Source: Callipepla californica brunnescens
Lineage: Eukaryota; Chordata; Aves; Galliformes; Odontophoridae
Direction of reading: 5' to 3'
Assembly (NCBI GenBank): GCA_023055505.1
Contig: JALIRH010000004.1
Location: 17,231,368 to 17,295,367 of the forward strand
Length of the DNA: 64,000 nucleotides
In this document: one piece after another, positions 1 to 19,079 of the stretch
Layout: each line of letters starts with the position of its first letter
Position numbering within the stretch: the stretch's first letter is position 1
Program-made: the position numbers and the translations under genes
Notes under the pieces: generated by a model
The model's input: only the letters and a program-made list of their open reading frames with translations
Told to the model about the DNA's origin: nothing
Databases searched by the model: none

Positions 1-3000
1 ACACTAATGTAATCTGAGTAATTGCAGATTTGTCTCTAATTTATTACTAAACAGCACTGGTTTAATAATAATCATATTTTCTTTAGGACTGAATGTTGAC
101 CACTGTTCATATTGTTGCTAGCCTCAATGAAACTTACGAATTTATGCAGACTGGAATTTTATTTTCTTCCCACCTCCTGGAGTAATGTGATCATATAAGA
201 AACTCCACTTTGATTTTGTTGGGATTTTAGCCAACGTAGAAGTGGAGGAAAGTCAAAATGAGAACCTTAGCCATAAGAAAAATAGAAAGAACTCCAAACT
301 TCATTAAAAATCCCCTCTAATTTCTAAAACCATTGTCAGGACTTCCTGGGCCTGCTTAGGGATTTTCAAACATTTGACATAATTAAAATATTTAGTTTAT
401 TAAATAATGAGGTTTGAAAGTGAGAGTTAGTGTCATTCTGTTGTTATTAGAGACAGTACTGCTACACTGCTTAGGAATATGACATTTCACTCAGTATATA
501 GAAGTCCTGTAGTGAATCAAGACATTTTTCAGCGTCCTTCAATGTTTTTCTCATTTTCTTTATGTTTTTTTTCTTGGCTTGTTTTTTTCAGACAAGTGAA
601 ACACAATGGGAACGTCTAAGCTGTGCAGTGTGGTAGCATGGAAGAAATCCTTTAACAAATTCAGTATCTGTGCAGCACAGGGCAGATACTCAGACACTAG
701 CTCAGACTCATAAGTGCAGCCATGTCAGGAGTCATCATTTAGATGAGGCAAAGTGCTGTTGCATTTGCTGTTCAAGAGCTGGCTCAGGAATTTCTTCAAT
801 AGTTTTGCACTGCATTATGCAAATTTATCTTGTTACTCCATAATAAATACTTTTCCTAAACCTATTTCATAGTTTAGCTCCTGGTTCTGATGTTACTTGT
901 GTATTAAAACAGGTATAAAGTAATCTACATTGGGCAAAGGATGACCAAGAAAGTAGTTATGTTTCTCATTTTTAGATTAAGAATCTATCTCCATGGCGAA
1001 TGTTAACACAGTGCTTTTAGGTCTACTGTTGCTTCCCAACAGTCTAACATCCCTTGTGCCATGGAAGGGAGTTTAGAACTCATGACTGTCCTTCCTCTAA
1101 CCTTTCACTACATACAACACCAAAACAAACACCATCTCCATGTCTCTATAAGAGAATATTTTTCACATCCTCTTTCACTTCACAAGATATTTCTCATAAT
1201 GACTCCATTATGTAGCTGTTGCTTGGCTTTTAATGACATTTTCCTTGACCAAAATAATAGGCACTTTCCATTTCTAGTCTCTTTCTCTCCTTTATTTTTT
1301 CTTCTCTCCACTTTAATTTTTTAGAGAAAAGAATTACTATGCAGAAAAAAGAATATGGAAATAAATAATTTTAATACCTGCAGATGCAGATATTTAGATT
1401 TTTTTTTCTTTCTTTTTTTTTTTTTTTAATGTGCAAAAGCTCAGCCAAGGACGTTAACTGCAGAGGATTCTGTGCACACTGAATTTGGAATTTCACTTTA
1501 AACGAAACTAAAACAGTATCTTTTTCCAAAGTACTGCTGTGAAACCATCAATAATTTAGAAAGATACACGGATATTTCTCCTGTCACAATTTTGATATGC
1601 TGAAGTAATTTCTGACATAGATTTATTTTGGAACATATTAGTATTATGTGGTCACTGATAAGTACTCATAGTATTATTTTTTACAACAGCACATAATTCA
1701 ACAAAAAAAGAATTCAGTAATGAGTGACCAACATGAACATGAATAAATAATGTTCAACAGATTAATTTATTTGCCAAGAAAGCATATAGAACAGTTTTAG
1801 CGGCAGCAGAAACATTGTTATAAGTTTGTTATAAGCTTCAGCAGATTAAGAAGTATCTTGAAATACAAAACCACCATTGCTGATAAAAATGTTTCAGAAG
1901 AATTAGAAGTAGACCACCTGGAGCATCCACAAGTAAATACTCATGGCAATGCATATTGGAAAATACTTTCTTGACTACCATACCTACTACAAGTAAGACA
2001 GTTGAAGATGTACTGTTGACATCTTCGTGGAGTTTTGCCTAGGCTTTGTCATCCTTATGATTACTAACTGAGCTCCCTTGCTGCAGTAGATATGCAAAGA
2101 CAAGGAATGTTTTAGAAGATACACTGACATCTGACAGAGGAGCTTCTGCACAAGGAGCAGGGTGAGATTACTCTAAAGAGCGAGAGCATAGATTAGCCAT
2201 GCAATGTATTCACAACAATTTATCATATGGGTTGCCAGTGATAAATGGGACTCTGTGGCTGTCTCTAAGTAAAGAATGCTTCAGTAAATTAACCAAGTAA
2301 AAGCATGAATCAATATGGCTCAGACTTCCAAATAAACAAATAAGTTTCATACAGTCCTCCTACCAGGACAATACCTTAGATAACCTGTGCAGTCATGCTC
2401 ACATACTTTGCCATTCTCTGAACAGATATGAATGTTAACCAGTATCTGGGTACGTTGCATCCATACAGTCCCTTCCACAAGAGAAAATAAAACTTGTCTC
2501 TAACATTATGCTAGGAAGAGTTGCTATTTAATATATATGCGTTAAAACTTTGGGCTAGAAAATCATATTTAGCCCATGGAAAGTGCTACACAGCAAAGCA
2601 AAGAAATTACAAAGTAATACAGCAGCTCCCCAAGTATTTTTAAGAGCAGATTTCCATCCCTTAAATGTGGAGTTTGGTTTGTCCATAGTTCATACATAGT
2701 TCAGAAAAGTAAGAAGGACAAAGAAAGTAATCACTAGCATAGTAAGTGGTCTGCCAGAGCCTCCAAATACAAGTCTGAACCGTATAAACAGCTACAACTT
2801 GAGAAATACAATTATGTTTGTAGTAAACATATCACTGGGCTCCCTCTAAAGGAATCCACATTCAAAGTCACTAGCCCCATTTTCAAATCCACAGTGAGAC
2901 ATAAATGGAGAAGAATGAGGAGTTAGAAGCTGAGAAAAAGAACAAAACCGATATAGAGAAAATAATATTCATAGCACGTTAGATGATGTCATACACAATA

Positions 3001-4140
3001 ACACCATATTGCAGAATGAGGCAATTGCTCCTCTCTTCATTACTTCAGTACAACTACACTTGGAACAACATATTTAGATCTGTCCATCACATTCAGAACA
3101 TTGTCAAGAGCTGGGAGGGAGTTTGGAGAAATGCACAAGTATAATTAGGGAGCTGAATACACTGCTTTATACTGAAAGACTGTGCTCTAAATACATGCAG
3201 CTAGGCAAAGTGATAATTAGGAGTAGACTATAAGAGCACATCTTAACAACTTGAAAACACGTGAAGGGTAGGGAGGAAATTATTTATAATAATACTAAAA
3301 GAAAACTTGGAATTGTAAGATATGAACTAAAAGTGTTAAATGAAGCTATGAAGAAGTTCTGGTAGTGCATAGAATGATGTATGAAAAATTAAGCATGGCA
3401 GGCTAGATCCAAGCTTAGTGAGGGCAGTGGACATGAGGTTGATTTTGATTTTAAACAGGAGTACACATAAATAAGCACCTAATTATGACTGCAGCCACTG
3501 CATGTAGGAGAGAAATATAGCTCACGATGATTCAAATTTCCTCTAGCAGCTTTTACATTTGGAGCAGCAAAAATGAAATTATGAAAATTTGGGAGAGTTT
3601 GTAGTGAACAATGATCTAAAACTGAGAATTATATGGAAATTAATCTGATTTCAAAAGTAAATAAATTAAGAAACAGATTACATGTTGCAATGTCCTGCAA
3701 TTTTTTGCTAGTAAATGAAAACAAAGAATTTTCATCTGCTTGTTTCCATGGTATTAGGAAAACTGTAACTATAATCTGACAATATGTAAATTGGTATACT
3801 TCCTGAGAATGAAAACATGGAATTGTTTGGGTCTCTTACTAAGGAAGGTGCCAGCATTAATATCATCTGCATCTTGTGCTACATTCTTACCAAACTCCAT
3901 CATTCTTTCTAAGATTGCTCTCCTACATAAAGAGGCATAAATACTGTTTTCCAGCCATGCTGGAGATTAGGAAAAGAGACTTTACAGAAGTCTACAGAAA
4001 TTCTCACCAAGGAAAGACAGGTATACAGGGATGACATGGAGAATGCAGAAAAGGAGAGGCAGGAGTAGGAACCAGTGAAAGACATGTAAATGCCATGTTT
4101 CTTACTTTTTTAATGACAGACAAGCTGTTATTTTCTTTAG
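1..4140 (+). other. SPI1 intron 2 (3' part)
   Basis: No coding exon seen. I looked for the PU.1 N-terminal exons and did not find them. The sequence is AT-rich with T-runs near 1400-1430. ORFs here are short and protein-unlike. It ends at the exon 3 acceptor, 4140. Confidence 0.75.
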
Positions 4141-9956
<5,816 letters not shown>

Positions 9957-10445
9957 GACCATGGGACCCTAAGCAAGAAAAATATTAAGACCTCCTGGCT
10001 GAAAACCAGCAGAGGAGATGGACGCATCTTTCTCTTTGCTTCCTGTGCCCCCTTCTCTGCCTATAAAGGGCCTTTACCATCAGATGTTTCTGGTACGAAT
10101 TCCCTTTTTCAGCATCTGAGAATCCTAAACATGACAGAATTCTTTGCTTCCATCCTACAAATTGGACAGAGTTGGGAAATTTGAGCAATGTACAAATATA
10201 TTATTGTCATGCAAGATTTTTTTGATTGTATTGTAACTAAAGAATACAACTGATGAAGTTTTGCCTTCAAGGGTGGTGCTGTGTCATTCACAGTGACACT
10301 GCATTAGCTTACAGCTTTCAAACTAGCATTAATACAGGCTCTGCCGCAGCTCTCAAAGCTAGAGAGGTTTGCAGATCTGATAATGATACTGGTTCTTTTA
10401 AATAGTAATAACGTGTACATATTTAATAAAATTTGATATAATTAA
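9957..10445 (+). other. SPI1: SPI1 3' UTR
   Basis: Non-coding tail after the SPI1 stop, AT-rich towards the end, closing with AATAAA at 10425-10430 and a following T/G-rich stretch. The end point is inferred from the signal and could differ by some tens of bases. Confidence 0.7.
10425..10430 (+). terminator. Poly(A) signal of SPI1
   Basis: Canonical AATAAA about 470 nt after the SPI1 stop codon, followed 15-30 nt later by a GT-containing stretch (TCCTAGTGTTTG). It is the first clear hexamer downstream of the gene. Confidence 0.7.
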
Positions 10446-13400
10446 GTCCTAGTGTTTGCATAATGAATGATAACTTCACAAACAAATCTCACGTGCATTC
10501 AATCATGCAGATACAGCTCACATTTGGTACCTGAACTTAAAGCACACTGGGCTACAGGGTTTTTTCCCTTTACCCTTACTTCTACTTTAAAACATCATCA
10601 ATGCTATGAAATGAGGTACCAAAGATAATAATGACATTCATTATTGTGAAAGAGGCTACAGTACTGAAGTCATTTTTAGAATATAAATATTTCTTTTTTT
10701 CTTTTTTTTTTCTGTGCTAATGAAGCCCTGCCAATTGAATAACTTCTATTCACTTCTACCATGAGTGGCATTTATAGCTCTATCCGGTTTAGAACATAGC
10801 AATAAACCATGTTCTTCTGTGGTTTCAGGCATTTTCCTGCCCTTGTTCTTTCCTGTTGCTTGCTTATCCACAGTGGTATCTTGATTTTAGCTTATGAACC
10901 TTTCTGGAAAATGAGTTGTGTTTAATCATGTTTTTGCAGACTTCTGCCTCAAGAGGTTTTTAAGCTTTTAATTGTGGAATTTAATCCCTACTGTAAAACA
11001 ACAGTAACTAATAACAACTGCATTGTACAAATTACACTCAAAATGCAAAATAAAAGAGAATTTAACACCTGAGATACAATGGTAAATTTACCCCGTGCAA
11101 CTGAAAATGCTTAAGAAAACCTTTACCAACAAACACTGAGAAAATTAGCATTTTAATATTATTTAACATATCCCAGCTGTGGTTAACCACTCAGAAACCA
11201 GGAAATGCCATAATGACTGAAATTAATGAAGTTGTTTCTTTTTCCCCCCATTCCTACAAGTATGGTGTTACAATATACTTGTTACAAGAATATTGTTTCA
11301 AAGAAACAAACAAAACATTCACCCCAACACTGGTACATATATGAAGTTCCAGAAAAGTAATTCACGAGTAATTTTCACTCATGACTCCTGTATATGTTCC
11401 TAATCGGTGACCAAGAGCAATAGAAAAAAAAAAAATGTAACAAGCAACAGTAAACTGTCTGGGAGAAATAAAATTCCAGAATAGATCAGATGAAATGAGA
11501 TAGATATAAAATTAAGAAATAGGTTTTACTTAACAATATTAAACAGAAGTAGATCTTGTCAAACACAACAATGTTGAAGACTTAATTAAGTAACATAAGC
11601 TAACCCAGAGGTTTTCAGAACTTACTCCACACTGAAAACAGAAAGAGTTGAAAGTGACAAACTTCTTACAGACTTGAGTTCTCTAAGGCATATCTAAATG
11701 CAGTCACTTTTACATAGCTACCAATTTCACTGTGGAAGTGAAAAGGCTGGTGACACCACTGAGCTACAGTAAATTCTTTCAGCCAAAGAGAAAGCAGCTC
11801 TTTCTTTACCAAGTTCACAATGTAGTACTTCACAATTCTACTTCACAGTTCATGAACATAAGAAATACATCAGTCGGTGTCAGAAATAATCTGGGAGCTA
11901 AAAGTGGCTGAGGACTCTGGTACTTTATCGAAAATAATACAACTTCCTTGTCAAATATTTTATATTCAGTTGGAGTTCGGTAGGTTCAAAAGCTATTAAA
12001 CAAATGAAGAGATTTTTGTTTGTTTGTTTGTTTTGTTTTTTAAATCACACTGTAACAATTTACTTCCCAAAGGACATAGTATTTTGTTAACTAAGATTTG
12101 CATAAACTCAAACTGCATCCATTTGTAATTCTAGGATGGAAGCTCAAGACACTGAAAGTAGCCCTCAGGACTAGAGCAGTATTCAACACTGACATATTTG
12201 AGGTTTCTTCATTCTGAGCTAGAAAATCAGGACTTTTTTTGCTTAGTACACATGACAGCTCTTCATCACTGACTTGCTTTTAGAAAGAGATAAAAAATAT
12301 TTACCCTTATCAGACTTGCAGATTTGATATTCTGGAAAACTAAAAGAATTAATTATTCTCTTCATAAAAATGTCCTTATCAAAAACACAGATGAAAAGCA
12401 GAAATGATCATTTTCTGACACTGTAATTCACAGGAGAAGAATCATTTCCTCTTGCAGTAAAACTGCAGTGACTGAAAAGACCTAACTAATAAGCTAATCA
12501 TGAAGATGTTTAGGATGTCACTAAATGTATTTCAAGCTTGTAAAAAAACCTTATATCTGAGAGTCCAAGTTTTTTTTTGTTTTTCTAGCATCTCACACAG
12601 AAAACAATTATGTGATGAATAAATTATACAAAATTAAAACAAACTGAAAAGATTAGAAACTTTAAATGAGTGATCTGTGGTCTGTACATTACTTCAAAAT
12701 ATTGTTCTAGAGCAGCTTGCGCATGAATTGAAAATTTTGCTTTTTACACTGGTTCAGTCCACAAAAAAGAATTACAATATTTACATCATATTGAGTATAC
12801 TTTAACAAGCAGGTTTAAAAATTCGTTAGTCTCCAAACTTGCAAACTTTTTCTCTTCCTCTTGTCAATACTTTGCAATACTGTTTCTAAAAATATTTAAT
12901 CCCCATCTGTTAATGGTTAGGTTTTTCATCTGTGGCATAAAGAGTCTGAATAATCATGTGTAGCAGCTGTGAAGGAGACCAAATGATGTTTCTCCACCAC
13001 AGTACCCTTTGTATCTCATCCAGTCAAATCGGTCTGGATAGCAGGCTGTCAAATCAAGCTGATCAGCACCATTTTGTTTCACATACAACAAGCTCTCTGG
13101 TTATTTTAGAGAAAAATACCAAAAATATATGTGACAGAATTGTTTCTTTTGGAAAATTGCAGAGAAGCAAGCATACTATTTTTCTCTGAAAGAGGCCAAT
13201 TGACATACAAGGAGAGGTGCTGGAAAAATATAAAGTCAGATCAATCTGTACAGATGACCTGTGATTATTACAAATTTGTTGGAACATTTTGCAGTCCACT
13301 ACTTTTAGAAATCATCAAATCTTCTTTCAAAGCAAGCATTCAAACTACAGAAACCATAGTTGGATATTCACCTAACACATGATCTTTGCAGCCTCCTTTT

Positions 13401-14057
13401 GAAGAAATCTATCAACTTCATTAACTGCTGACTAATTACTAATCCATTCTTGTGGAAATTTTAGGCTCTCCTTCAAGCCGTAGCATATAGAAAACCTGTA
13501 ATAGCTGTACAAAGGGATAATCTGCTTACAACAGTACATAGAGAGCTACCTTTATTAGCTCTATGCAGTCTAAGAGACTTTTGGATGTGTCTAGTTCTGT
13601 ACTTCTACTCAGGGAGAACTCAGTTAAAGGTGTTATTTATAATCTGTACTTATCTTCATTTAGTATTTCAGCAAGGTTTGTGCTCCGCACCTTCCTGTTT
13701 TTTTCTGTCGGTAAGACTCCTCCCCCAGCTTACTCTTTCTACCTGTAACTTTTTGTCTTTTTCTTTCTGCCATATTGGTCTAAGATTTTGTCCCCTCGTT
13801 CAAATCTCTTCACAAGAAAAGTCACTTCATAATCATCAAGCCTAATTCATACTACAGAGCCAACAGCACAAGTACTTCTGTCACATGACTACTCACTTCA
13901 GTTTGTTTACTCTGCTCCTCTAATTTTGCTTATGCTCTTTCCACATATTGCAAATTCACAGCAGAGGGTTCATTATATATAACAATATGATTAATCATTT
14001 CTTTCATTTAACAATGCCCAGAACAGTACCTGCTTCTCATTAATCCCATTCGTAAGT

Positions 14058-14393
14058 ACATAAGTTGCTCCAAAAGTAATGCCTTCTATTTATTTCCATG
14101 GAGACTGCTACAGATACAAAAAGCACAATAACACTATTCAATAGAGCACATTCTCAGTTATGAAAAACAAGTTTTTAACATATTTACCACCACTAACTAT
14201 GCATTTCCACCAGCAGTGAACAGGAGCCTGCACACCACACTCAAATAACTGCAGTCGTGGAGGTGATCCACTGTTATGCAGGTACTATGACTGCACTGTT
14301 GCCAGAAAAATGTTGCCCACACAGTCCATCATTCAGTACACTAACATCCTCTGCCTGGTCTCTATAAACATTCAGCAAGCATCAATGAATGAG
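14058..14393 (-). mobile_element. Mariner (Galluhop-type) fragment
   Basis: Left terminal sequence GTTGCTCCAAAAGTAATGCC followed by the same internal order as the copy at 15694-17007 (CAGATACAAAAAGCACAATA; GAACAGGAGCCTGCACACCA), then a jump to the CAGCAAGCATCAATGAATG region. The right terminal repeat is absent. Confidence 0.85.
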
Positions 14394-14747
14394 AAGACAG
14401 TGCTATCAAACAAGTTACAGCAATCAGCTGGCACAAATTTTAACTAATCTTATTGTCAAAGAACATCACTCTTTGAGGCAATTGTAGCATAGCTAGCACT
14501 CAGTTTCATCTTTCCTTCCCAACAAATTTGCATGTTTCTATTCAGTCGGTTCAGTTAAACCTGTGGTATCAGGGAGGTCTGTATATAGCTTAGGTCATCA
14601 GAGTACAGTTCCATGAACTGGGAAATATGAACTTCTTCCAGTGAAGATGGAAACAACAGTAGGCTACAGATTTTCTTTATGTTCTTTCTCATAACTCATC
14701 TGTCTGCTCTAGCCCCATTTATTTCCCACACCACATCTCAGATCACC

Positions 14748-14850
14748 ACAGACAGACTTGTTTTGGAAGGGACCTCTGGAGGTGTCCTCATACAAGCCCC
14801 TACCCAGAGCAGACATATTAGATCAAATTTCTCAGGCAATTATCTTTCCA
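14748..14850 (-). mobile_element. CR1 LINE scrap
   Basis: TTTTGGAAGGGACCTCTGGA and CAAGCCCCTACCCAGAGCAG resemble the reverse complement of the CR1 3' region. Short and diverged; edges approximate. Confidence 0.55.
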
Positions 14851-15693
14851 TTCTGTCTCTTTCCACTCCCTTCATTCTTACAGCCACATCCCCCTTCTTT
14901 ATGCCTTCACTTCCCCACAGCGTTACTTTTTACTACTGGGGAGCCAAAGCACTACGTGAGAATGAGAAGCCCAGTCTATGGACAGGAGGAGAATGAGGAT
15001 GTGGTAGAGCAGATAAGCTTTAGCAGGAGGTGGTAGAGCAGAAGGAAGGGTGGGAGGTGGTGCAGAGGAGACCAAGGTTATGCAAAGGATTGGGGAAGCG
15101 GCTTTGTGGTAGGAAGGAATGCAGTTTCTGTGCTTTAAGGGCTCCCTCTGAGCATTTGTTTCAACTCTCCAGTAGCAGCACTTTAGTGTTAGTCCTAAGA
15201 GAAGCCCTTTGACCACTATTCTTTATGCAGAATACCCTGATGACTTTGCTTTATGCAAAGCAAAAAATATTTGGATGCTTAGCTGGCCATTTATGTCTGC
15301 AAATCAATTTGGGGTTTTAGGTTTTATTCACTGATATTCTAAGTTTTGAGCACTTGCAGTTAGAAATAAAATTCTGGAATTCTTCTTTAGAAATAAAACT
15401 CTGGAATTCTTTAGATATGTCTTCTTCCACTTTTTCACACTCGCAACACTATATCCTATTCCTGAGAACAGCCATTCCCAGTTATCCAATCCCACCTCTT
15501 CTTTCAGACTTTCTCCTTCTTCAGACCCAGCCACTGACATCTCAACATGTATTAGCTGTTGTTTTTTTTTGTTGTTGTTGTTGTATTTTTAATGTCCAGC
15601 TGTCCAGTTCTGATTACTTCTTCTCGGGTCAATTTTTCTCACACGTGACACAGTCATCATCTCTTTATGCAAATAGTTCTCAATTTCAATATA

Positions 15694-17007
15694 TGTAAGC
15701 AGCTCCAAAATTAATGCTTTCTATTTATTTCGTTGGAAACTACAACAGATACAAAAAGCACAGTAACACTGTTCAGTAGAGCAAATTCTCAGCTACAAAA
15801 TACAGTTGTTTCAGCATAGTCACCACCATTAACTATGCATTTTTGCCAGTAACGAACAAGAGCCTGCACACGACCCACATAAAAATCTGCACCAGTGGAG
15901 GTGACCCATTGTTTCACAGCTGCTATGATCACTTTGCTGCAAGGAAAATGTTGCCCACAAAGTTCATCTTTCACCAGCCTGAACATATGGAAATCAGAAG
16001 TTGTCAAATTTGGATTACACATGGGGTGTGGTAGGATAGTCCAGTCAAGACTGGCAATGTGCTGCATGGTCTTCAAACTAGTATGGGGTCTGGCACCATC
16101 ATGCTGCAAGAGAAAAGTTCTTCTCTGGCCTGACTCTGGAAGACTGAGCATTCAGATTAGTCAGCGTCACGAGGCAGTGGTCAGAACTGATGGCTTGTCC
16201 AGGTTCTAGGAAATCCAGAAGAATCATCCCTTTCCTATCCCAAAAGACAGTGCACATCAACTGCCAAGGGCAGTGTCTTTAACTTCATGTTTGATGGGGA
16301 ATTCACATGTTGCCGCTCAAAGGACTGTAGTTTTGATTCTGGCTCCTAGTAGTGATCTCATGTCTCATCGCTAACAACAATACGATCCAGGGAATTGTCA
16401 CTCTTAGCCTCACATTGGTTCAGGAGGTCCTGACAAACTTGCACATGCTGTTCTTTCTGTTCCTGTGTGAGCATTCGTAGGAACACCTGCTGCAAACTTT
16501 GTGATATTACAATGCCACTGCCACTGTTTCCAATGCATTAAAGCTGATATTCAGCTCTGTTACAGTTCTCTGGTTGTAATCTGACAATTTGCACAGATGA
16601 ACTCAAGGAGATGCTCCTCATTTCATGGCGTGACAGCTGTGCATGGCTGCTGGGAAAGTGGCTTGTCTTTCATTTCACTGTCACCACTGCTGAAACAAAC
16701 TCCCACCACCTCACTGTGCTCATATCCATTGTTTGGTCTCCCTAACTACTCAGCAGCATCACTGAATGCCAATGGGTGATATCTTCTTTCACAGTTCAAT
16801 TTCACACCTTTGCTTCACATACACTTTCATGTCAGAAAGCACTTTTTTCACACTGCTCCTCTGCTGCCATCTGTTATACAACAACAAAATATTGCAGCAT
16901 ATTGGCTGAAAGTTTCAGTCCCTACTCCCATACCACCAGCATCCATCTCCTACATTGTGGGCCAAAATAATGAAATAGGAGGCATTATTTTCAGAGCAGC
17001 CCTTGTA
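15694..17007 (-). mobile_element. Full-length mariner (Galluhop / Mariner1_GG-type) with decayed transposase
   Basis: About 1.3 kb between inverted ends (left GCAGCTCCAAAATTAATGC, right GGCATTATTTTCAGAGCAGC then CCTTGTA). The transposase reads on the - strand. All three acidic residues of the mariner DDD triad can be seen in pieces: WDRKG (Asp codon complement 16237-16239), LLQHDGARPH, and TTSDFHMF within the open C-terminal stretch 15789-16151. The N-terminal half does not stay open, so it is a dead copy. The family is a cut-and-paste DNA transposon inserting at TA. Confidence 0.9.
15789..16151 (-). pseudogene. Mariner transposase, C-terminal remnant
   Basis: 120-codon open stretch on the - strand with LLQHDGARPHTSLKT (second catalytic Asp) and NLTTSDFHMF (third), spaced as in DD34D mariner transposases, then a C-terminal tail ending before a stop near the left inverted repeat. 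The first catalytic Asp (WDRKG) is encoded upstream at about 16237 but is not in one uninterrupted frame with this piece. No function expected. Confidence 0.85.
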
Positions 17008-19046
17008 TTTGTTCAGATATTTATAGTTTTGCCATCCCACATCCTCTTACAGTTTCAGTCTCATCGCCTACTGACTCCCAGTTCTCCTCCCTCCGGTTTT
17101 TACTCAGTTGTACTACCATTCAATTCCTGTCTTTTGAGATCTATTTCAAACCCCTCCCACAATCTCAAACCTCATATTTCTTTTCCCCATCCACACCCTT
17201 CCATCACCTACTTGTATTTCCTTGTCCCACTCTAGGTGGTCTGTCCCCTTCCCTTTATGAAGGTCCAGTTCTTTCCCCTTCATTCATGTGCAGGAGAGAA
17301 ATGTTACCTGGAACACAACATGCACCTACTGGCTGCTCTTAGTTCATGTGGATTCAGCCTTAGACCCACAACAGTCCAGAGATAATGCAGAAAAAGTCCA
17401 GCCGAACCCTATCTGGACCACCACTGATACACTCAAAACACTTTCTGAGGATGATCTAAGAATTTTAGCATGTATAAACTGCACTTTTTTCTGCAGTCCA
17501 GAATATGGTGTAAATCAGTTCCATATTGAGTAACATGAAGCCAGTCAAAAGTATACCCCTGAAATGAAAGCTGCTGAACTGTCAAATGTCCAGAAAGATT
17601 CAAAATATGGGACATGAAACAGCTGGGTAGAAGCAAGCTCAGACAAGCAGGGTCAGCAAAGCCCCGTGGACTCCAGTTCCAGCAGAGAGGTGAAGCACAT
17701 TTGCACAGTGCACCTCAGAGCTCTGCGTTTCAGAAGCACAAAGGAAACATTGCTTGGCTTCATGGGTTGTAGCTCTTCAGTGAGTAGATTGTGTTGGACC
17801 TGTGCTCTGCACACAGACAATTTGACTGTCCCTACAGATATGCAGCTGATAGAGCTGCAGATTAATTGTATCTACCTTGTTCTAAGAATCTGACGGATAA
17901 CAGAGGTGGTATTTTTGTAAAACTAAGAGACCGAGAGATAAACAGAAAGGAGATGAGGAAATAATTAAAATCACAGAAACTAAAATCAGAAAAAAAAACA
18001 CCACCAAGTAAACGGGCAATTTTCTGCCTGAATAGCTAAACATGGGCAAAGCTGTGGCCATCTGAAAATCTAATCTTTCACTGAGACATTAGGTAGTTTT
18101 ACTAGAAGGATGTGCTGCTACCTTTGTCTATAAATAACAAATATTTAGTTTTTTGTGCTGCAACTGTTCAGAATCAGGAAGATAAATCACATGGTCTGTT
18201 ACTGCAGGCCATTTACTACTGCCATTTTTAAACCTGATTTTGAAATCCATGATGAAAATCACAGTCTGAGACAGGGAACAATAATTTCAGACTTGTGAGA
18301 TAATTCCTTTGACAAGGAAGGACAGTATTTTCCCTCTCATTCACTTTTATAGCAAAGTTCCAAATACATTTATTATATGCTGCATTGTTATGCTTGTTCA
18401 TTTGAATACAGGAAGAAACTTCATGCACTTCCTAAAGATTGTCCAGTTTGGTGGTGCAGCGATAACTTCTCTTCACAATCCAGTACACAAATGGATCTAT
18501 TTCAGACTCATGTAGACACCACTACCAGATAATTCATTTGCATTGCAGTTTTGTTACTAAAAGTGGTTACCTAAATAAATAAATACAATGCAGAAAATGA
18601 TAGAAAAAAATATTATCACTGCAATGCTGCCACCTGGTAACCACAAGTGTAATTTCAGGAAAAACATTTATTTTGCCCTGCCTTGGACAAGCTGACAATA
18701 TTTAAAATAGTATCTTTTAAATCATAAAAATTGCAAATATGTAACTGTGGAATAGAATTACTTCCCCATATCAGATGAACTCCTTTTTTTGGCTGTCCTT
18801 CAACATGGAGAAGAAGTAACTCATATCCTCCCAAAATTGAACTTAATTTTGAATCCTGAGAAGTATCCATGAAGAATAACCAGCAGCATTCAAATTAAAT
18901 TTGCCAGTTTGGAGCACACAAATATTTAGAATTAAGACCATCTTGAAAAGTACTCATGTCCTTCCATAGTTTGCTGAATGAAATCTATACCACTAAATGT
19001 TTACAAAAAGAAAAGAAACAAATCTATAGTAAGAAAGATCTGGAAT

Positions 19047-19079
19047 AAAATTAATTAATTAATTAATTTAATTAAAAAT
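19047..19079. repeat. (ATTA)n / AT-rich simple repeat
   Basis: Several tandem AATT/TAAT units followed by A/T-rich sequence in the intergenic region. Confidence 0.8.

Noticed and set aside
4095..4140. ATG at 4095 as the SPI1 start
   Set aside because: The codons before 4141 do not match PU.1, and a clean TTTTCTTTAG acceptor sits at 4140; the real N-terminus lies upstream of the window.
14679..15216. Overlapping ORFs on both strands near 14.7-15.2 kb
   Set aside because: They run through a CR1 scrap and purine/pyrimidine-biased DNA, with no recognisable domains or splice-linked partners.
16810..17235. 141-codon plus-strand ORF
   Set aside because: It begins inside the mariner right half in antisense and runs on into pyrimidine-rich intergenic DNA; not a gene.
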